Below the pieces are notes generated by a model. It saw only the letters and a list, made by a program, of their open reading frames with translations, was not told where the DNA came from and did no database searches. 64,000 nucleotides of DNA from positions 62,001-126,000 of the forward strand of contig NYMS01000006.1 in the NCBI GenBank assembly GCA_002529455.1, read 5' to 3'. The translations under genes were made by a program, and so were the position numbers. This stretch comes from Glycomyces fuscus. GTDB lineage: Bacteria; Actinomycetota; Actinomycetes; Streptosporangiales; Streptosporangiaceae. Shown piece by piece: positions 40,029 through 47,294 of this stretch. Position 1 is the first letter of the stretch. The number at the start of each line of letters is the position of its first letter.

Positions 40029-41711
40029 ATGGCCACAGGCTCAGCAGGACGCCCCCGACCCCCCTCCGACACCGCCGCGCACGCGGTGGTGGAGGTGCTG
40101 TCCGCGGCCGGGATCAGACGGTGCTACACCGTCCCCGGTGAGAGCTTCCTGGAGCTCGCCGACGCGATCGACCAGCACCCGCGCATGCAGCTGGTCTCCA
40201 CCCGGCACGAGAACGGCGCCGGGTTCATGGCCGAGGCCGAGGCCAAGCTCACCGGTGTCCCCGCCGTGGTCGCGGCCACCCGGGGGCCGGGGGCCGCCAA
40301 CCTGGCGGTGGGCGTGCACACCGCCATGCAGGACTCGACCCCGATGGTCGTGTTCCTCGGACAGGTGGAGACCGAACACCTGGGCAGGGAGGCCTTCCAG
40401 GAGGTGGACCTCACCGCGTTCTACGCGCCCATCACCAAGTGGTCCACCACCGTGCACCGGGCCGACCGGCTCGCGGAGACCACCGCGAAGGCGGTCCGCG
40501 TCGCCACCACCGGACGACCCGGGCCGGTCGCCATCGCGGTGCCCGGGGACCTGTTCGGCCGCCGCGTCGGGCCCCAGGAGCCCCCGCGGCCGCCCGTGGT
40601 CCCGCGCCCCGTCCTGGGCACGGAGGCCCGGGACCGGCTGGCGACCTGGCTGACCAGGGCGGTGCGCCCGGTGATCATCGCGGGCGGCGGCGCCCGCGCG
40701 GCCCGCGAGGACCTGGTCCGGGTCGCCGAGCGCTTCAACACGGGCGTGTACGCCGCCTGGCGGCGCCAGGACGTGTTCCCCAACGACCACCCGCTCTACC
40801 TGGGCCACCTGGGCCTGGGCTGTTCGCCGCCGGTGCTCAACGCCCTGTCGGAGGCCGACGCGGTCCTGGTGGTCGGCTGCCGGATGGGCGAGACCACCAC
40901 CCAGGGGTACCGGCTGCCCGAACCCGGCGGGCACGTCCGGGTGGCGCAGATCGACATCGACCCGGGCCAGCTGGGCGCCGGCACCGACCTGTGGTTCGGC
41001 GCGGTCGCCGACGCCGGGGAGGCGCTGCGCGAACTGGCCGGGGCACCGGTCCAGGCGCCCTACCGCGACTGGAGTTCGGCCCGCCGGGTGTGGGTGGACA
41101 ACGCGACCGTGCCGCCCGAGGCGGCCGGGCACACCGGTTCCCGGCTGCATCCGTGGTCGGTGGTCGCGGGGATGCGCGCGGCGCTGCCCGAGGACGCGCT
41201 GATCACCAACGACGCGGGCAACTTCGCCTCCTTCCTGCACCGGGGCTGGTGGTTCCGGCACCCGCGCACCCAGCTGGCGCCGACCAGCGGGGCCATGGGC
41301 TACGCCGTGCCCGCGGCGGTGGCGGCCAAGATCGCCGCCCCGGACCGGACGGTGGTGGCGGTGGCCGGTGACGGCGGCGTCCTGATGACCGGGCAGGAGC
41401 TGGAGACCGCGGTGCGGATGGACGCGCCGGTCACCGTGGTGGTGTTCCAGAACGGCCTGTACGGCACGATCGCCATGCACCAGGCCCGCGAGCTGGGGCG
41501 GATCGCCGGAACCCGGATCAGCGGGCCGCTGGACCTGGCCGGGTACGCCCGTTCCCTGGGCGCCAGGGGCGCGACCGCGCACACGCGTGAGGAGTTGGAG
41601 AAGGCGCTGGCGGAGGCGGTGGGGTCGGACCTGCCCACCCTGGTCGACGTACGGACGGACCCGGAGGTGATCAGTCCGGCCGCCACCCTGTCGGGCCTGT
41701 TGAACGGTTGA
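40029..41711 (+). CDS. Thiamine diphosphate-dependent enzyme (acetolactate synthase-like)
   Basis: A 560-aa enzyme of the POX/acetolactate synthase family with three domains. The N-terminal Pyr domain has RRCYTVPGESFLELADAI and the activating Glu in STRHENGAGFMAEA. The central domain follows (PVIIAGGGARAAREDLV, VVGCRMGETTTQGY). The C-terminal ThDP-binding domain has the motif GDGGVLMTGQELETAVRM and ends VVVFQNGLYGTIAMHQ. It lacks a paired small regulatory subunit, so it is probably not the biosynthetic AHAS but a catabolic acetolactate synthase, sulfoacetaldehyde acetyltransferase or another 2-oxoacid lyase. The ATG at 40029 follows GGAAGGA. Its position after the azlCD exporter hints at a link to 2-oxoacid or branched-chain metabolism. 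Confidence 0.85.
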   Translation: MATGSAGRPRPPSDTAAHAVVEVLSAAGIRRCYTVPGESFLELADAIDQHPRMQLVSTRHENGAGFMAEAEAKLTGVPAVVAATRGPGAANLAVGVHTAMQDSTPMVVFLGQVETEHLGREAFQEVDLTAFYAPITKWSTTVHRADRLAETTAKAVRVATTGRPGPVAIAVPGDLFGRRVGPQEPPRPPVVPRPVLGTEARDRLATWLTRAVRPVIIAGGGARAAREDLVRVAERFNTGVYAAWRRQDVFPNDHPLYLGHLGLGCSPPVLNALSEADAVLVVGCRMGETTTQGYRLPEPGGHVRVAQIDIDPGQLGAGTDLWFGAVADAGEALRELAGAPVQAPYRDWSSARRVWVDNATVPPEAAGHTGSRLHPWSVVAGMRAALPEDALITNDAGNFASFLHRGWWFRHPRTQLAPTSGAMGYAVPAAVAAKIAAPDRTVVAVAGDGGVLMTGQELETAVRMDAPVTVVVFQNGLYGTIAMHQARELGRIAGTRISGPLDLAGYARSLGARGATAHTREELEKALAEAVGSDLPTLVDVRTDPEVISPAATLSGLLNG

Positions 41712-41729
41712 GGGGCGCCGCGCCCGCGG

Positions 41730-41768
41730 GTGTCGCGGCCGGCCCGCGCGTGGTCGGCCGCGACACCG
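41730..41768. terminator. Hairpin between ThDP-enzyme and LysR genes
   Basis: 13-bp arms GGTGTCGCGGCCG and CGGCCGCGACACC with a 13-nt loop, in the gap between convergent genes. Confidence 0.65.
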
Positions 41769-41799
41769 GGGCCCGTTCCGCGGTCCCGGCCCCCGCCGC

Positions 41800-42705
41800 T
41801 CAGGCGGTGTAGGCGGCGGCCGCCTCGCGCAGGGCGCGGACGGTGGCGCGGATGGCCGGCCGGCGGGAGGCGTCGGTGCGCCAGAACACGTACACCTGGC
41901 GCACCAGCGCGGGTTGCACGGGGACCACCCGCACCCCCTCCGGCAGGGGGCCGCACCCCAGGCGGGGCATGACGGCGGCGCCGATCCCGGCGGCGATGAG
42001 AGCCAGCTTCGTCTGGTGCTCCTCCACGTTGTGGATGACCTTGGGCTCGCCGCCGTGCGCCCGGATCAGGCCGTGCAGCCAGTCGTCGCAGACCGATCCG
42101 CGCGACCAGCTGATCCAGGGCAGGTCGAGGATCTCCTCGGGGGCGAGGATCTCCCGGTGGGCGAGGGGGTGGTCGGCGGGCAGGGCGATGTCGCCGACGT
42201 CCTCCATGAGAGGGGCGCGGCTCATGCCGCTGGGCAGGCTCAGCGGCGCCCCGATCCAGTCGATGACCATGGCCAGGTCGGCGTCCCCCCGGGCCATGGC
42301 GGGCACGCTCTCGTGCGGCTCCTCCTCGTGCAGCTCCACCCGCAGGCCGGGGTGGGCCTCGCGCAGGGAGGACAGCGCGTGCGGCAGGAGGCCGCGGACG
42401 GCGGTGGGGGTGGCGGACAGGCGCAGGTGCCCGGTGACGTCGTCGCGGTGCGCCTCCAGGTCGGCCTCGGCGCGCTGGACCATGGACAGGATCCTGGCGG
42501 TGTGCTCGACCAGGAGTTCGGCGGCGTCGGTGAGGCGCACGCCCCGGCCGTTGCGCTCGACGAGGGGCTGTCCGACCTCGCGTTCGAGTTTGGTGAGCTG
42601 CTGGGAGACGGCCGAGTTGGTGACGTGGAGGGCTTCGGCGGCGGCGCTGAGGGAGCCGTGGGCCGCGATGGTGTGCAGGACCCGGAGTCGGTCGACGCTG
42701 AGCAT
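41800..42705 (-). CDS. LysR-family transcriptional regulator
   Basis: A 301-aa LysR-type regulator. The N-terminal winged HTH reads LRVLHTIAAHGSLSAAAEAL, then AVSQQLTKLEREVGQPLVER. The effector-binding domain (about 90-295) contains LRLSATPTAVRGLLPHALSS, DLAMVIDWIG and HQTKLALIAAGIGAAVMPRL, whose last part is the usual cofactor-pocket segment. Divergent from an EamA-type transporter with only 73 bp between the starts, which includes a 15-bp dyad CAACCCTAAGGGTTG. It therefore probably controls its own gene and the transporter. ATG start. Effector unknown. Confidence 0.9.
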   Translation of the reverse strand: MLSVDRLRVLHTIAAHGSLSAAAEALHVTNSAVSQQLTKLEREVGQPLVERNGRGVRLTDAAELLVEHTARILSMVQRAEADLEAHRDDVTGHLRLSATPTAVRGLLPHALSSLREAHPGLRVELHEEEPHESVPAMARGDADLAMVIDWIGAPLSLPSGMSRAPLMEDVGDIALPADHPLAHREILAPEEILDLPWISWSRGSVCDDWLHGLIRAHGGEPKVIHNVEEHQTKLALIAAGIGAAVMPRLGCGPLPEGVRVVPVQPALVRQVYVFWRTDASRRPAIRATVRALREAAAAYTA

Positions 42706-42710
42706 GTAAG

Positions 42711-42725
42711 CAACCCTAAGGGTTG
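42711..42725. promoter_or_regulatory. LysR-type operator in the divergent promoter
   Basis: CAACCC-TAA-GGGTTG, a 6-bp dyad in the 73-bp gap between the divergent LysR and EamA genes, embedded in the longer imperfect AAGCAACC...GGTTGGCTT. Position fits a LysR recognition site. Confidence 0.55.
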
Positions 42726-42778
42726 GCTTAAGAGATACGAAGTAGACCTAACACATCGGTCGGCGGTAGAAACGTCCC

Positions 42779-43750
42779 ATGTCCGCTGTCTCCCCCGTGT
42801 CCGCCCCGCCCGGCGCCCCGCGCCGGGCACTCTCCGACTGGCGTGCCAAGTTCGTCCTGCTCTCCCTGATCTGGGGCATGAGCTTCCTGTTCATCAAGGT
42901 CGGGGCCGAGGCCCTCTCCCCCATGCAGCTCGCGCTCGGGCGCATGGCCACCGGGGCGCTGCCCCTGCTGGCCGTCCTGCTGCTGCGGGGCGGCCGCCTG
43001 CCGCGCTCGCCCCGCCTGTGGGGGCACATGTTCGTGGCGGCGCTGCTGCTCAACACCGTCCCCTTCACCCTGTTCGGGTACGCCGCCCAGCTCATCCCGT
43101 CCGCGCTCATGGGCATCGTGAACGCCTCGACGCCCCTGTTCGGCGTGGTGTTCTCGATGCTGCTGCTCTCCGACGAGCGGCCCGACCGCGACCGGGTCCT
43201 GGGCCTGGGCATCGGCTTCCTGGGCGTGCTCACCGTGTTCGGCGTGTGGAACTCGCTCGGCGAGGTGGCCGTCGGCGACCGCGACGCCGCGCTGGGCATG
43301 CTGTTCGTCGTGGGCGCCACCGCCTGCTACGGGATCGGCACGCCCTACCTGCGCCGGTTCGTGGCGGGCAGCTCCCACGGCGCCCTGGAGCTGAGCACCC
43401 TGCAACTGCTGCTGGGATCGGCGCCGCTGGTGGTGCTGGTTCCGCTGTTCACCGAGATGCCCACGGGCGTCACGTGGCAGGTGGTGGCTGCGGTGAGCAC
43501 CCTGGGCGTCTTCGGCACCGGTGTGGCCTACATCCTCCAGTACGCGGTGGTGCGCGAGGCCGGGGCGACCGTGGCCACCACGGTCACCTACGTGGCGCCG
43601 GTGGTGGCGATCGCCGCCGGGGTCGTGCTGATGGGCGAGTCCCTGAGCTGGAACCAGCCGCTGGGCGCGGTGGTCATCATCCTGGGCGCCGCCCTGTGCC
43701 AGGGCGTGATCCGCACCCGGTACGTGGTCGCGCCCGGACGCGGGAGGTAG
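42779..43750 (+). CDS. EamA/DMT-family transporter
   Basis: A 323-aa inner-membrane transporter with ten predicted helices in two EamA repeats: LLSLIWGMSFLFIKVGAEAL starts the first and LGMLFVVGATACYGIGTPYL starts the second. The PxxxxxxR-type signature LALGRMATGALPLL and the end VVIILGAALCQGVIRTRY are typical. Members export metabolites such as amino acids or purines; substrate unknown. ATG start with no good ribosome site, so the message may have a short leader. Divergent from a LysR gene that probably regulates it, and closed by a strong terminator. Confidence 0.9.
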   Translation: MSAVSPVSAPPGAPRRALSDWRAKFVLLSLIWGMSFLFIKVGAEALSPMQLALGRMATGALPLLAVLLLRGGRLPRSPRLWGHMFVAALLLNTVPFTLFGYAAQLIPSALMGIVNASTPLFGVVFSMLLLSDERPDRDRVLGLGIGFLGVLTVFGVWNSLGEVAVGDRDAALGMLFVVGATACYGIGTPYLRRFVAGSSHGALELSTLQLLLGSAPLVVLVPLFTEMPTGVTWQVVAAVSTLGVFGTGVAYILQYAVVREAGATVATTVTYVAPVVAIAAGVVLMGESLSWNQPLGAVVIILGAALCQGVIRTRYVVAPGRGR

Positions 43751-43758
43751 CGGGAAAG

Positions 43759-43808
43759 CGCTCGGGCCGGGCCGCGGGGCACGAAGCCCCGGCGGCCCGG
43801 CCCGAGCG
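43759..43808. terminator. Strong bidirectional terminator after the EamA gene
   Basis: Perfect 17-bp stem (arms 43759-43775 and 43792-43808); the inner GGGGC...GCCCC can extend it. It lies between the convergent EamA and RluD-family genes. Confidence 0.85.
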
Positions 43809-43813
43809 GCGGG

Positions 43814-44740
43814 TCAGTACTCGCGCAGCGCGTCGACGGCGGCGGAGAGGTCCTCCGGGTAGGGGCTGGAGAACTCCACCGGGCGGTGCTCGGTGGGGTG
43901 GTCGAAGCCCAGCCGCACCGCGTGCAGCCACTGGCGGCGCACACCCAGCCGCTCGGCCAGGGTCGGGTCGGCGCCGTAGAGCATGTCGCCCACGCACGGG
44001 TGGCGCAGGGCCGCCATGTGCACCCGGATCTGGTGGGTGCGGCCCGTCTCCAGCTTGATCTCCAGCAGGCTCGCGGCCCGGAAGGCCTCCTGCGTCTCGT
44101 AGTGCGTCACCGAGGGGCGCCCGCCCGCGACCACGGCCCAGCGGCCGTCGCCCGCCGGGTGCCGGTCGATCGGCGCGTCCACGGTGCCCCGGAACGGGTC
44201 CGGGTGCCCCTGGACGAGCGTGTGGTAGCGCTTGTCCACGGTGCGCTCCTTGAACGCCCGCTTGAGCACGCTGTAGGCGATCTCGCTCTTGGCGACCACC
44301 ATCAGGCCGGTGGTGTTGGCGTCCAGCCGGTGCACGATGCCCTGGCGCTCGGCGGCGCCGCTGGTGGCCACCTGCACCCCGGAGGCCAAGAGGCCCTCCA
44401 GGACGCTGGGGCCGGTCCAGCCGACCGTCGGGTGGGCGACCACACCGACCGGCTTGTCCACCACGATGATGTCGGTGTCCTCGTGCACGATCCGCATGCC
44501 CGGCACGGGCTCGGGGCGCGGGACGGGCGCGGTGGGCGGCGGCGGGAGGGTGATCTCCAGCCAGGCCCCCGCGCGGACGCGGTCGGACTTGCCCGCCTCG
44601 GCACCGTCCACCAGGACGCCGCCGTCACCGATGATCTCGGCCGCGCGGGTACGGGACAGGCCGAACAGGCGGGCGATGGCCGAGTCGAGCCGGTCGCCCT
44701 CCAACCCGTCGGGCACGGGCAGGCTTCGGGTGTCGCTCAC
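43814..44740 (-). CDS. RluD-family 23S rRNA pseudouridine synthase
   Basis: A 308-aa enzyme. An N-terminal S4 RNA-binding domain (about residues 14-75: [36 protein letters not shown]) precedes the pseudouridine synthase domain with the catalytic Asp in [44 protein letters not shown] and [10 protein letters not shown]. It probably modifies the 23S rRNA positions used by RluD, but the exact site is inference. Its GTG overlaps the lspA stop (GTGA), giving the conserved lspA-rluD pair with the traR/dksA-like gene upstream. Confidence 0.92.
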   Translation of the reverse strand: MSDTRSLPVPDGLEGDRLDSAIARLFGLSRTRAAEIIGDGGVLVDGAEAGKSDRVRAGAWLEITLPPPPTAPVPRPEPVPGMRIVHEDTDIIVVDKPVGVVAHPTVGWTGPSVLEGLLASGVQVATSGAAERQGIVHRLDANTTGLMVVAKSEIAYSVLKRAFKERTVDKRYHTLVQGHPDPFRGTVDAPIDRHPAGDGRWAVVAGGRPSVTHYETQEAFRAASLLEIKLETGRTHQIRVHMAALRHPCVGDMLYGADPTLAERLGVRRQWLHAVRLGFDHPTEHRPVEFSSPYPEDLSAAVDALREY

Positions 44741-45357
44741 TGGCCCCTCCCTCCGGTCGTGTCGTCTCCGGTGGAACCGGTCTCCCCGGCACCTCCGGCG
44801 TTCTCGTCGCCCTCGGCCCCCACGGGACCCCTCCCCGAGTCGCGGTCCTCCTCGATGACGGTCCCGTCCAGGTTGATCCCCTTGAAGGTCAGCGCCACCA
44901 CCAGGCACGCGCCCACCACCACGCAGGAGTCGGCGACGTTGAAGACCGGGAAGGTCCCCACGCTGATGAAGTCGACGACCGCACCGTGGAAGGGGGCCGG
45001 GTCCCGGAAGAAGCGGTCCACCAGGTTCCCGGCGGCGCCGCCCATCATCAGTCCGAGCGTCACGCCCCACCACACGCTGCGCACCCGCAGGCCCATGTAG
45101 CCGATGACGATGACCACGAGGCTGGCGATGCAGGTGAACACCCACGTGAAGTCGGTGCCCATGGAGAAGGCCGCACCCGTGTTGAACACCAGGGTGAACC
45201 GGACGAAGTCGCCGATGACGTCGAGGTACTCGCCCTCGGCGAAGGTCGCCAGGACCCACTCCTTGGTGAGGAAGTCAACGCCGATCGCGGCGAGCGCCAC
45301 CAGCAGCAGGAGAAGGTACCTGCGGGGACGGGCGCCCGTCTTGTCGGTCGTGGTCAT
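44737..45357 (-). CDS. lspA: Lipoprotein signal peptidase LspA
   Basis: Cuts the signal peptide from diacylglyceryl-prolipoproteins at the outer face of the membrane. The 206-aa product has four helices; the catalytic aspartates lie in [12 protein letters not shown] and [11 protein letters not shown], and [10 protein letters not shown] is the conserved NTG(A)AFS motif. The last 40 residues form a Gly/Asp/Glu/Thr-rich cytoplasmic tail that is longer than in most LspA proteins. The ATG at 45357 is chosen; frame extends upstream without homology. Linked to the rluD-type gene by a 4-bp overlap and separated by 29 bp from the TraR/DksA-type gene upstream, so all three form one operon. Confidence 0.94.
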   Translation of the reverse strand: MTTTDKTGARPRRYLLLLLVALAAIGVDFLTKEWVLATFAEGEYLDVIGDFVRFTLVFNTGAAFSMGTDFTWVFTCIASLVVIVIGYMGLRVRSVWWGVTLGLMMGGAAGNLVDRFFRDPAPFHGAVVDFISVGTFPVFNVADSCVVVGACLVVALTFKGINLDGTVIEEDRDSGRGPVGAEGDENAGGAGETGSTGDDTTGGRGQ

Positions 45358-45386
45358 GTTCCTGTCCCCGGAGGGCTCTACCTCAG

Positions 45387-45797
45387 TCAGCGACGCTCCT
45401 CGCGCTGTTTGCAGGTGACGCACAGGGTCGCGCGCGGAAAGGCCTGAAGGCGCGCCTTCCCGATGGCCTGCCCGCATGAGCCGCAGACCCCGTAGGTCCC
45501 CGCGTCCATCCGTTCGATCGCCCGCTCGCCGTCGGCGAGCAGGTCACGAGTATTGTAGGCCAACGCCAGATCCTGTTCGCGCTGGAAGGCCCTGGCCCCG
45601 GCGTCCGCGCTGTCGTCCCCGGCCCCGTCCACGGGGTCCTCCAGCAGCTCGGCGAACCCGGCCTCGACCTCCCCGAGCTCCCGCGCCGCCGCGGCGACGA
45701 CCTCCTCCAGCTGCCCTCGGACCACGGCGATCTCCTCCGCCGTCCAGGGCTCCTCCCCCGGCAGGACCGGCAGCCGGGCGGCATCGGTGGCCTTCAT
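45387..45797 (-). CDS. TraR/DksA-type zinc-finger protein
   Basis: A 136-aa protein of the DksA/TraR family. A helical first part (EEIAVVRGQLEEVVAAAARE) and a short acidic coil lead to the C4 zinc finger CGSCGQAIGKARLQAFPRAT...CVTCKQ, which fits the pattern C-x2-C-x17-C-x2-C. Family members bind RNA polymerase through the secondary channel. The actinobacterial versions near lspA are poorly studied; an RNAP-binding role is likely but not proven. The ATG at 45797 follows GGAGGGG. First gene of the traR-like/lspA/rluD operon. Confidence 0.9.
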   Translation of the reverse strand: MKATDAARLPVLPGEEPWTAEEIAVVRGQLEEVVAAAARELGEVEAGFAELLEDPVDGAGDDSADAGARAFQREQDLALAYNTRDLLADGERAIERMDAGTYGVCGSCGQAIGKARLQAFPRATLCVTCKQREERR

Positions 45798-46046
45798 AGC
45801 AATCCCCTCCAGACGGCTCGGCACCCGTCCCGGAGTCCGCCGGAGCGCGGACTCTCCCCCCTTGGGCGGTACCGCGAGTGGTGCGGGAAGCCTAGGCAAT
45901 CCGTCCGGACAAGGCAAAGATCCGGGGCGACGCGCCCCCGCGCGGCCACGGCTGCGGCCGGCCCGGACTCCCGGGAGGGGCCGAGCGCCCTCCCTTGCGC
46001 GGGAGCGGAGCACAGGCGGAGCGGACCGCGGTCGGGCGGCCCGGGC

Positions 46047-46571
46047 TCAGAAGCCGCGACGGTAGCGCAGGCGGGGCAGGACCCTGCCGTTGAGGGGTCC
46101 CTCCTCGGTGACCGCCCCGTCGGCCTCCCAGCCGTGCGCGGCGTAGAAGCGCCGGGCGCGCGGGTTGTCCCGGAGCACCCACAGGACGGCCTCGGTGTAC
46201 CCGGCCCCGGCGACGGCCCGGTGCACGTCGGCGATCAGGCGCCGGTTGACCCCGCTCCCCCACACCTCGGGGACGGAGAAGAAGGCCTCCAGCTCGCACG
46301 GTCCGGCGGTGCCGCCCGTCTCCCCGCCCTCCTCGACGGGGGCGAAGCAGGCGAAGGCCACCGCCCCGCCGCCGTCCTCGGCCAGCAGCAGCCCGGCCCC
46401 CGGCCGGGCGGCCCCGGCGATCCAGTCCGTCCACCGGGCGCCCCGCTGTTCGGCGTCCATGGCGTCCAGGTAGTCCTGAGGGACGATTCCCGGGTAGGCG
46501 GCCCGCCAGGAGCGGACCTCCACGCCGGCGACGGCCGGGCCGTCACCGGGGGCGGCTCTGCGTATCAGCAT
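46047..46571 (-). CDS. GNAT family N-acetyltransferase
   Basis: A 174-aa acyl-CoA-dependent acetyltransferase: LIRRAAPGDGPAVAGVEVRS at the start, FFSVPEVWGSGVNRRLIADV as the acetyl-CoA loop (motif A) and LWVLRDNPRARRFYAAHGW as motif B, followed by the C-terminal strand. Substrate unknown. The ATG follows GGGAGGA. Stands alone between the lspA operon and an 86-aa gene. Confidence 0.87.
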   Translation of the reverse strand: MLIRRAAPGDGPAVAGVEVRSWRAAYPGIVPQDYLDAMDAEQRGARWTDWIAGAARPGAGLLLAEDGGGAVAFACFAPVEEGGETGGTAGPCELEAFFSVPEVWGSGVNRRLIADVHRAVAGAGYTEAVLWVLRDNPRARRFYAAHGWEADGAVTEEGPLNGRVLPRLRYRRGF

Positions 46572-46680
46572 GGAGGCATCCTCCCGCTCCGGGAGGTCCG
46601 CGCCCAACCGGTTTTCCCGGCCGCCCGCGAAGCCCGGCCCGCCCACGCGGCCCGCCGTTCCCGCGCCGGGGCGCCGCGCC

Positions 46681-46941
46681 TCACTCCGCGGTCGCGAAAC
46701 CGCCGTAGTCCTCGGCCAGGGCCGCCAGGTGGGGCTCGTCGAACACCGCCGGGCCTCCGTGCGGCCCGGTGTGCACCTCGATCACCCAGTCCACGTCCTC
46801 GGCGTCGTCCTCACCCGCGAGCATGTCGCGGTGCACCAGGCACGGCTCGTACCCCTGTTCCAGGAGCTGCTCGGCCAGCTCCTCGGCGTCCTCGCGGTCC
46901 GCCAGCGTCACCAGCACGACGCCCCGGACGTTCTCAGCCAC
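46681..46941 (-). CDS. Small acidic protein divergent from ileS
   Basis: An 86-aa soluble, strongly acidic protein (pattern VVLVTLADREDAEELAEQLL, then CLVHRDMLAGEDDAEDVDWV, ending VFDEPHLAALAEDYGGFATA). The beta-alpha-beta start suggests a ferredoxin-like or SPOR-like fold, but I do not recognise a named family. The GTG start follows GGGGGAGGG. A gene of this size upstream of ileS is common in actinomycetes; it has no evident function and is transcribed away from the T-box leader. Confidence 0.7.
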   Translation of the reverse strand: MAENVRGVVLVTLADREDAEELAEQLLEQGYEPCLVHRDMLAGEDDAEDVDWVIEVHTGPHGGPAVFDEPHLAALAEDYGGFATAE

Positions 46942-46985
46942 GGCTGCCCTCCCCCGAACGAGCGGCGGGGCCCTCCCCGCTGCGT

Positions 46986-46991
46986 TATCCT
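46986..46991 (+). promoter_or_regulatory. -10 box of the ileS T-box leader
   Basis: TATCCT, about 13 bp before the start of the first T-box stem, so transcription would begin near 46998. No clear -35 sequence is visible. Confidence 0.4.
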
Positions 46992-47004
46992 GACCTCAGG
47001 TGTC

Positions 47005-47290
47005 GATGGGGACGAGTAGCGCTGGCCCCGACCGGACGCGAGACAGCCTAGGGCGGCTGGTCCGTCCAAGCGACCCGGGGGCGGTGTGAGCCCGGGGGTA
47101 CGACCAGCGCGAAGATCACCCCGGAGCCGCCGGAGGAACGGACGCGCCGCGTCCCAGTAGAACCGGCACAGCGCAACGAAGAGGGATCCGCCGCCCGCCG
47201 CCCAGCGGCACGGCCGCGGTCCAAGGAGGGTGGTACCGCGGGGCCGCACGCCTCGTCCCTCCGTCAGGAGCACACCTGATGGAAAGGTAC
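47005..47290 (+). ncRNA. T-box riboswitch upstream of ileS (specifier ATC)
   Basis: The conserved T-box core AAGGAGGGTGGTACCGCGG lies at 47223-47241. Stem I is visible: GCGCTGG (47019-47025), preceded by ACGAGTA, pairs with CCAGCGC (47104-47110). The opposite strand continues GAAG-ATC, placing the specifier ATC (Ile) at 47115-47117, opposite the AGTA bulge. Downstream, GGAGGG (47225-47230) could pair with CCCTCC (47257-47262) as the sequester/terminator arm. Uncharged tRNA-Ile should bind and relieve the block. There is no T-run, so translation-level control, as shown for actinobacterial ileS T-boxes, is more likely than transcription termination. Confidence 0.92.
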
Positions 47291-47294
47291 GACG

